A stretch of DNA of 15,120 bases, taken from the NCBI GenBank assembly GCA_001777995.1, contig MFFV01000014.1, positions 2,433-17,552 of the forward strand, read 5' to 3'. Both the position numbers and the translations under genes were made by a program. Positions 11,748 through 15,120 of the stretch are shown here, in pieces. This stretch comes from Candidatus Falkowbacteria bacterium RIFCSPLOWO2_02_FULL_45_15 (GTDB lineage Bacteria > Patescibacteriota > Patescibacteriia > Patescibacteriales > XYC2-FULL-47-12). Each line of letters begins with the position of its first letter. Positions within the stretch are counted from its first letter, which is position 1. The notes below the pieces were generated by a model. It ran no database searches, had not been told where the DNA came from, and worked only from the letters and a program-made list of their open reading frames with translations.

Positions 11748-11776
11748 TTGACAACGGATACTAAGAGCAGTAAAAT
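11748..11776 (+). promoter_or_regulatory. Sigma-70-type promoter for proS
   Basis: TTGACA (11748-11753), exactly 17 bases, TAAAAT (11771-11776). It sits seven bases after the terminator. The predicted start near 11783 leaves a leader of about 30 bases to the ATG at 11814 and shows that the TTG at 11748 is promoter, not start codon. Confidence 0.8.
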
Positions 11777-11813
11777 AGTAGTACTTTTAACTAATGACAG
11801 CGGCTATAACCCT

Positions 11814-13073
11814 ATGCGCCTATCCACCCTTTTTACCAAAACTTCAAAAGAAGCGCCTAAAGACGAATTGAGCGTCAACGCCCGGCTGTTAATGCAAGCC
11901 GGTTTTATTGATAAATTAACCGCCGGAGTTTATACTTATCTGCCGCTGGGGTTGCGCGTTTTAAATAAAATTGCCAACATCATCCGCGAAGAAATAAACA
12001 AAGTCGGCGGACAGGAAATCCTGATGCCGTCCTTAACGCCGAAAAGCATTTGGGAGACAACCGGCCGCTGGGCAAGCTTTGACGCTTTATTTAGATTAGC
12101 CGGCGTAGACAATAAAGAGTACGCGCTCGGCGCGACGCACGAGGAGGTGGTAGTGCCGCTGGCTAAACAGCATGTTTTTTCCTATAAAGATTTACCGGTG
12201 TACATTTACCAAATTCAGGACAAATTCCGGAATGAAAAGCGCGCCAAATCCGGAATTTTGCGCGGGCGCGAGTTTATCATGAAAGATTTATATTCTTTTC
12301 ACGTTAACGAAGAAGACTTGGACGAATATTACAAAACGATGCAAAAAGTTTATTTTAAAATTTTTGCCCGTTGCGGCTTGCTGGATAAAACATACTTGAC
12401 GTTTGCCGCCGGCGGCAGTTTTGCCAAATACTCGCATGAGTTCCAGACGATAACGCCGGCGGGCGAAGATGAAATTTATATTTGTGATGGTTGTAAGATA
12501 GCCGTTAACGCGGAAATTTTAGGCGAGTTAGGGAACAAATGCCCGAATTGCGGCAACCAAAAATTACAGCCGGAAAAAGCGATTGAAGTAGGCAATATTT
12601 TTAAATTAGGAACTAAATACAGCGAGCCCTTTGGTTTTGCGTATTTTGACGAAGCGGGCAATAAGCGGCCGGTTATTATGGGTTGTTACGGCATTGGTTT
12701 AGGCCGCGTATTGGGCACGGTGGCGGAAGTAAGTCATGACGAGAGCGGGTTGCGCTGGCCAAAAGAAATAGCGCCCTTGGCAGTGCATTTAGTAACCCTC
12801 AATAGCCCGGATATTGAAGCGGACAATAAAATAAAACTCGCGAGCGAAAAAATATACCGCGAGCTGGAAGCAAGCGGCATTGAAGTTTTGTTTGACGACC
12901 GCGAAGGCGAAACCAGCACGGGGGAAAAATTCGCGGACGCGGATTTAATCGGCTGCCCAATCCGGTTAGTAGTGAGCGAGCGCACGCTGGAGCAAGACAG
13001 CGTGGAGGTTAAAAAAAGAGGAGAAGAGAAGAAAGAACTGGTTAAATTAAGCCACGTAACAAGTAACATGTAA
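11814..13073 (+). CDS. proS: Prolyl-tRNA synthetase, short form without INS editing domain (419 aa)
   Basis: Class II synthetase charging tRNA-Pro. The start is put at the ATG giving MRLSTLF, which matches bacterial ProRS N-termini; the upstream TTG lies in the promoter. Motif 2 begins at Phe138-Arg139 (FRNEKRAKSGILRGREFIMKD), motif 3 is MGCYGIGLGR, and the C-terminal anticodon-binding domain (IEVLFDDREGETSTGEKFADADLIG) is complete. Bacterial ProRS usually has a roughly 180-residue INS domain between motifs 2 and 3 that deacylates Ala-tRNA-Pro; here that position holds only about 25 residues with a four-Cys zinc-ribbon-like knuckle (Cys224/227 and Cys243/246). Length of about 420 matches INS-less forms known in alphaproteobacteria and mitochondria. 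Mischarged Ala-tRNA-Pro would need a separate editing protein. The last residues (HVTSNM) run into a GTAAC-type repeat. Confidence 0.96.
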   Translation: MRLSTLFTKTSKEAPKDELSVNARLLMQAGFIDKLTAGVYTYLPLGLRVLNKIANIIREEINKVGGQEILMPSLTPKSIWETTGRWASFDALFRLAGVDNKEYALGATHEEVVVPLAKQHVFSYKDLPVYIYQIQDKFRNEKRAKSGILRGREFIMKDLYSFHVNEEDLDEYYKTMQKVYFKIFARCGLLDKTYLTFAAGGSFAKYSHEFQTITPAGEDEIYICDGCKIAVNAEILGELGNKCPNCGNQKLQPEKAIEVGNIFKLGTKYSEPFGFAYFDEAGNKRPVIMGCYGIGLGRVLGTVAEVSHDESGLRWPKEIAPLAVHLVTLNSPDIEADNKIKLASEKIYRELEASGIEVLFDDREGETSTGEKFADADLIGCPIRLVVSERTLEQDSVEVKKRGEEKKELVKLSHVTSNM

Positions 13074-13098
13074 CGGATGACATTAAAACATTAAAACA

Positions 13099-13167
13099 CC
13101 TGCCCGCCCGCCTGCAACGTTGCAACAGTTGCGGGCAGGCAATGCTCGCGCAAGCGAGGCAGGCGGG
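13099..13167. repeat. GC-rich compound palindrome downstream of proS
   Basis: CCTGCCCGC (13099-13107) pairs perfectly with GCGGGCAGG (13131-13139), enclosing the 12-bp palindrome TGCAACGTTGCA (13113-13124). A second hairpin CTCGC/GCGAG follows (13145-13158). Parts reappear at 13751-13798 in inverted orientation (GAGCATTGC). There is no T run, so it is a repeat element rather than a classical terminator. Confidence 0.8.
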
Positions 13168-13184
13168 AGAAAGCAAGAAAACAA
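13168..13184 (+). repeat. 17-bp dispersed repeat, copy 3 (intergenic)
   Basis: Exact copy of 2543-2559 and 5477-5493, lying between the GC-rich palindrome and the TGTCATTGCGAGG element. Confidence 0.8.
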
Positions 13185-13186
13185 AC

Positions 13187-13231
13187 TGTCATTGCGAGGA
13201 ACGAAACGAAGTGGAGTGACGAAGCAACCCC
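13187..13231. repeat. TGTCATTGCGAGG-type dispersed element
   Basis: TGTCATTGCGAGGAACGAAA... ending in GACGAAGCAACCCC. This is recognisably the widespread TGTCATTGCGAGG...GACGAAGCAATC repeat seen in intergenic regions of many unrelated bacteria. TTGC(GAG) and (GAA)GCAA give weak terminal symmetry. Identification is from memory of the consensus. Confidence 0.75.
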
Positions 13232-13281
13232 GTGAAAGTAAAAAAGATGCTGGATATTAGACAGATATTGGACAAATATTT

Positions 13282-13677
13282 ATGGATAATTTTGTAGGCG
13301 TGATAATTGAAGAGAGCTTGGCAGACAAAAGCGTCTTAAAAGATGTGAAAATTTTATTAACGAAAGTTGAGCCGGTAACGGAGAAACATCAAACGTCATG
13401 GTTAAAAAAATGGACATTGCATACGGTGGAAATTCCGGCCGAACAAGCTCAAAAGATTGCCGAAACAATCAGCCAATCTCTAGAGTCACGGCACGCCTCT
13501 TGGTACGCCGATTTTAAAAATCAGACGACTCATTTTATAGTATTTTCTAATAAAATTTTCAAGATAGACAGAACTAGCAAAGAACAGTATGACGCGGCTA
13601 AACAGTATGGTATTTCTTTAGGCATACCGGAGTACCAAGTTGATTTTCATCCGGAAGTTAAAAACTGGAAGAGATGA
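13282..13677 (+). CDS. Conserved hypothetical protein, 131 aa
   Basis: The protein reads like a conserved small soluble domain: MDNFVGVIIEESLADKSVLKDVKIL at the start, a central WTLHTVEIPAEQAQKIAETISQSL, then WYADFKNQTTHFIVFSNKIFKIDR and a Tyr-rich end (YGISLGIPEYQVDF). I have an impression of similar hypothetical proteins in other bacteria but cannot name a family or function. The alternating strand/helix pattern suggests an alpha+beta fold; there is no signal peptide, Cys or membrane helix. No ribosome site precedes the ATG. It stands alone between two repeat-rich spacers, so gene context gives no clue. TGA ends it, showing TGA is a stop codon here. Confidence 0.85.
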   Translation: MDNFVGVIIEESLADKSVLKDVKILLTKVEPVTEKHQTSWLKKWTLHTVEIPAEQAQKIAETISQSLESRHASWYADFKNQTTHFIVFSNKIFKIDRTSKEQYDAAKQYGISLGIPEYQVDFHPEVKNWKR

Positions 13678-13699
13678 AAGAATAATTCGCGGCATTCCT

Positions 13700-13713
13700 G
13701 CCTGCCGGCAGGC
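13700..13713. repeat. Perfect 14-bp palindrome GCCTGCCGGCAGGC
   Basis: Perfect inverted repeat just downstream of the 131-aa gene. Its core is shared with the palindrome inside the membrane protein gene at 5728-5747. Confidence 0.8.
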
Positions 13714-13750
13714 GCATTTATTTGAGTTGATATAAATCCGCGCGAAGAAT

Positions 13751-13798
13751 TCGCCCGCCCGCCCGCCCGCCACGCTATGCGTGAGCATTGCGGGCAGG
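13751..13798. repeat. (CCCG)n run with hairpin, upstream of mreB
   Basis: A tetranucleotide run of CCCG (13753-13769) leads into CACGC-TAT-GCGTG (13771-13783) and ends GAGCATTGCGGGCAGG. The last part resembles the element at 13099-13167 read from the other strand. It lies about 50 bases before the mreB ATG. Confidence 0.7.
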
Positions 13799-13847
13799 TA
13801 TTAAAGGTTCGCAAGTGTTTTAAATCCGTACTAACTATTTGAACATT

Positions 13848-14888
13848 ATGTTTTCTAACTTTTTAGGTAAGTTTTCTAAAGATTTGGGCATAGACTTAGG
13901 CAGCGCTTCCACGCTGGTCATCACTAAAGACAAAGGTATCGTCATTAACGAGCCATCGGTCGTGGCCATTAACACCAGAACGGACGAAGTAATCGCGGTC
14001 GGCAACGACGCCGCTAAAATGTTCGGCAAAACCCCGGCGCACATTATGGCCATCCATCCCCTCACCAACGGCGTTATTTCTGATTTTGAGGTAGCCGAAA
14101 AAATGCTTAAATATTTTATCAACAAAGTGCATACGGAAAATTTTACTTTAATTCCGCGGCCGCGCGTGGTGATTGGCATTCCGCTGGATATTACCGAAGT
14201 AGAAAAAAAAGCGGCCGAAGACGCCACGAAACTTGCGGGTGCGCGGGAAATACTCTTAGCCGAAACGGCCATGCTCGCGGCCGTCGGCGCGCGGTTGCCG
14301 GTGCTTGACGCCATTTCCAATATGGTCGTAGACATCGGCGGCGGCACGACGGAAATCGCGGTTATCTCCTTAGGCGGCGTAGTAACCTGGAAGAATCTGC
14401 GTTTGTCCGGCAACACTTTAGACAACGATATCGTGCAATACGCGCGCGAAGAGTTTAATATGCTGATTGGCGATCAGGTAGCGGAAGAGATAAAAAAACG
14501 CATTGGTTCGGCTGCACCCCTGCCGGAAGAGCTGGAAATGCCGATGCGCGGCCGGGATTTAGTCAACGGCCTGCCCAAAGAAGTCATTATTACCGATACG
14601 CAAGTGCGCGAAGCAATGGCGCGGAGCATTTATCACATCATCGAAAACATCAAAGGAACTTTAGAGATGACTCCGCCGGAACTCGTTTCGGACATCTATG
14701 AGCGAGGAATTGTCTTAACCGGCGGCGGGGCTTTACTGCGAGGGCTGGATAAGGAAATCGCTCAAGCGACTCAAATTCCCGTGCGCATCGCTGACGACCC
14801 GCTCACCTGCGTTGTCCGCGGCGCCGGCAAAGTTTTAGAAGATTTGGAATTATTCCATAACATCTTTTCGCCGAGCGCCAGCGATTAA
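13848..14888 (+). CDS. mreB: MreB, rod-shape-determining actin homologue (346 aa)
   Basis: Cytoskeletal ATPase that forms membrane-bound filaments and guides peptidoglycan synthesis with MreC/MreD. The start is ATG 13848 (MFSNFLGKFSKDLGIDLG); the in-frame TTG nine bases earlier would add only three residues. The N-terminal MFSNFLGKF could be the amphipathic membrane-binding helix. Phosphate-1 loop is DLGSASTLV (16-24; usually DLGTANTLV), phosphate-2 is VDIGGGTTEIAV around Asp162, and the adenosine motif is LTGGGALLRGLD around 290-301. The length is normal and nothing is missing. There is no Shine-Dalgarno. mreC begins 117 bases downstream, with a GCGAAT-type hairpin between. Its presence implies a walled, possibly elongated cell or at least MreB-directed wall growth. 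Confidence 0.97.
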   Translation: MFSNFLGKFSKDLGIDLGSASTLVITKDKGIVINEPSVVAINTRTDEVIAVGNDAAKMFGKTPAHIMAIHPLTNGVISDFEVAEKMLKYFINKVHTENFTLIPRPRVVIGIPLDITEVEKKAAEDATKLAGAREILLAETAMLAAVGARLPVLDAISNMVVDIGGGTTEIAVISLGGVVTWKNLRLSGNTLDNDIVQYAREEFNMLIGDQVAEEIKKRIGSAAPLPEELEMPMRGRDLVNGLPKEVIITDTQVREAMARSIYHIIENIKGTLEMTPPELVSDIYERGIVLTGGGALLRGLDKEIAQATQIPVRIADDPLTCVVRGAGKVLEDLELFHNIFSPSASD

Positions 14889-14910
14889 TATGATGCGAAT
14901 GCCGCGAATG

Positions 14911-14957
14911 AATATGCGAATTCCTCAAATTCGGAGAATGCGAATTATTCGCATATT
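14911..14957. repeat. GCGAAT-type hairpin between mreB and mreC
   Basis: AATATGCGAA (14911-14920) pairs perfectly with TTCGCATATT (14948-14957). GCGAAT recurs several times in 14895-14946 and related GCGAA/TTCGC words occur at 13742-13753. There is no T run directly after the stem, so read-through into mreC is expected. Confidence 0.7.
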
Positions 14958-15005
14958 ATATGTTTGAGACATTGGCATAAATTTGAAAATTCGCGTTATT
15001 TTTTT

Positions 15006-15120
15006 ATGTTTAAATTTTTAAATAAAAAAATAGCCATCGTCGTTATGGCGGCGGCCGGCATAATAGGTTTGCATTATCTTGGCATTCTGCAGCCGGCGGA
15101 AAACTATTTAAGCCAGTGGC
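15006..15120 (+). CDS. mreC: MreC, rod-shape-determining protein, N-terminus (3' truncated by window edge)
   Basis: The first 38 codons are present. MFKFLNKKIAIV is a basic cytoplasmic start followed by one hydrophobic helix (about 8-27), then LHYLGILQPAENYL, which matches the segment after the membrane anchor in MreC proteins. MreC is a bitopic scaffold linking MreB to the wall-synthesis machinery. Position directly after mreB is the usual order. No ribosome site is evident; the ATG follows a run of seven T. The remainder lies outside the window. Confidence 0.85.
   Translation, partial: MFKFLNKKIAIVVMAAAGIIGLHYLGILQPAENYLSQW

Noticed and set aside
11748..11813. TTG start for proS adding 22 residues
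   Set aside because: The TTG is part of a TTGACA -35 box with a 17-base spacer to TAAAAT, and MRLSTLF matches ProRS N-termini.
13099..13231. CRISPR array or attachment site
   Set aside because: Repeats are of different types without regular spacing, and no cas, integrase or tRNA is nearby.
13839..13847. TTG start for mreB
   Set aside because: It adds three residues with no ribosome site; the ATG gives the family N-terminus.
13835..14425. 196-aa reverse ORF opposite mreB
   Set aside because: Antisense of a highly conserved gene; no supporting signals.

Overview
The window reads as a chromosomal stretch from a streamlined bacterium, most likely Candidatus Patescibacteria (CPR), probably Parcubacteria-like. 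The pointers are a DUF5679-type zinc-ribbon gene, small orphan membrane proteins, a class II ProRS without the editing insertion, housekeeping genes mostly lacking Shine-Dalgarno sites, many short palindromes in and between genes, and a greatly enlarged leucyl-tRNA synthetase. TGA is used as a stop (for example at 13675-13677), so this is not the code-25 Gracilibacteria/SR1 lineage. The taxonomic call is inference.

Layout: (1) 1-2142: 3' end of uvrA followed closely by an unknown helical protein gene, then a terminator and a doubtful small reverse ORF. (2) 2399-4111: uvrC, carrying two in-frame palindromes and ending in a hairpin instead of the usual helix-hairpin-helix tail. (3) 4117-4993: a compact accessory patch with a terminator, a three-way-junction-like structured element, a 67-aa tail-anchored protein on the reverse strand, and a very good sigma-70 promoter driving a 44-aa membrane protein and a 63-aa mini-prepilin whose 3' end doubles as a terminator. 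(4) 4983-7019 reverse: a large polytopic membrane protein, probably a GT-C-type glycosyltransferase, with several repeat insertions. (5) 7092-11465: CDP-alcohol phosphatidyltransferase, giant leuS and a DUF5679 zinc ribbon, probably one transcript. (6) 11556-13073: a 39-aa membrane peptide with a terminator, then proS with its own promoter. (7) 13074-13838: repeat-rich spacers around a conserved 131-aa unknown gene. (8) 13848-15120: mreB and the start of mreC, the cell-shape operon.

The standout is leuS. Its 1178 residues equal a normal bacterial LeuRS (about 820) plus two complete foreign enzyme domains: a Nudix hydrolase with a perfect Nudix box inside the CP1 editing domain, and an RBBP9/YdeN-like alpha/beta serine hydrolase with a full Ser-Asp-His triad inserted in a zinc-knuckle module. 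LeuRS catalytic and editing motifs are kept, so the product looks like a three-enzyme polypeptide. A palindromic repeat is additionally inserted in frame near the anticodon-binding region.

The second theme is palindromic and low-complexity repeats that invade coding sequence without breaking frames: uvrC, the membrane protein and leuS all carry hairpins read as the same kind of peptide (Pro-Pro-Leu-x-Lys/Arg-Gly-Glu-like). A 17-bp sequence occurs exactly three times, and a 21-bp one twice (20/21).

No tRNA, rRNA, CRISPR array, transposase or phage gene was found, and there is no gene-free stretch longer than about 210 bases.
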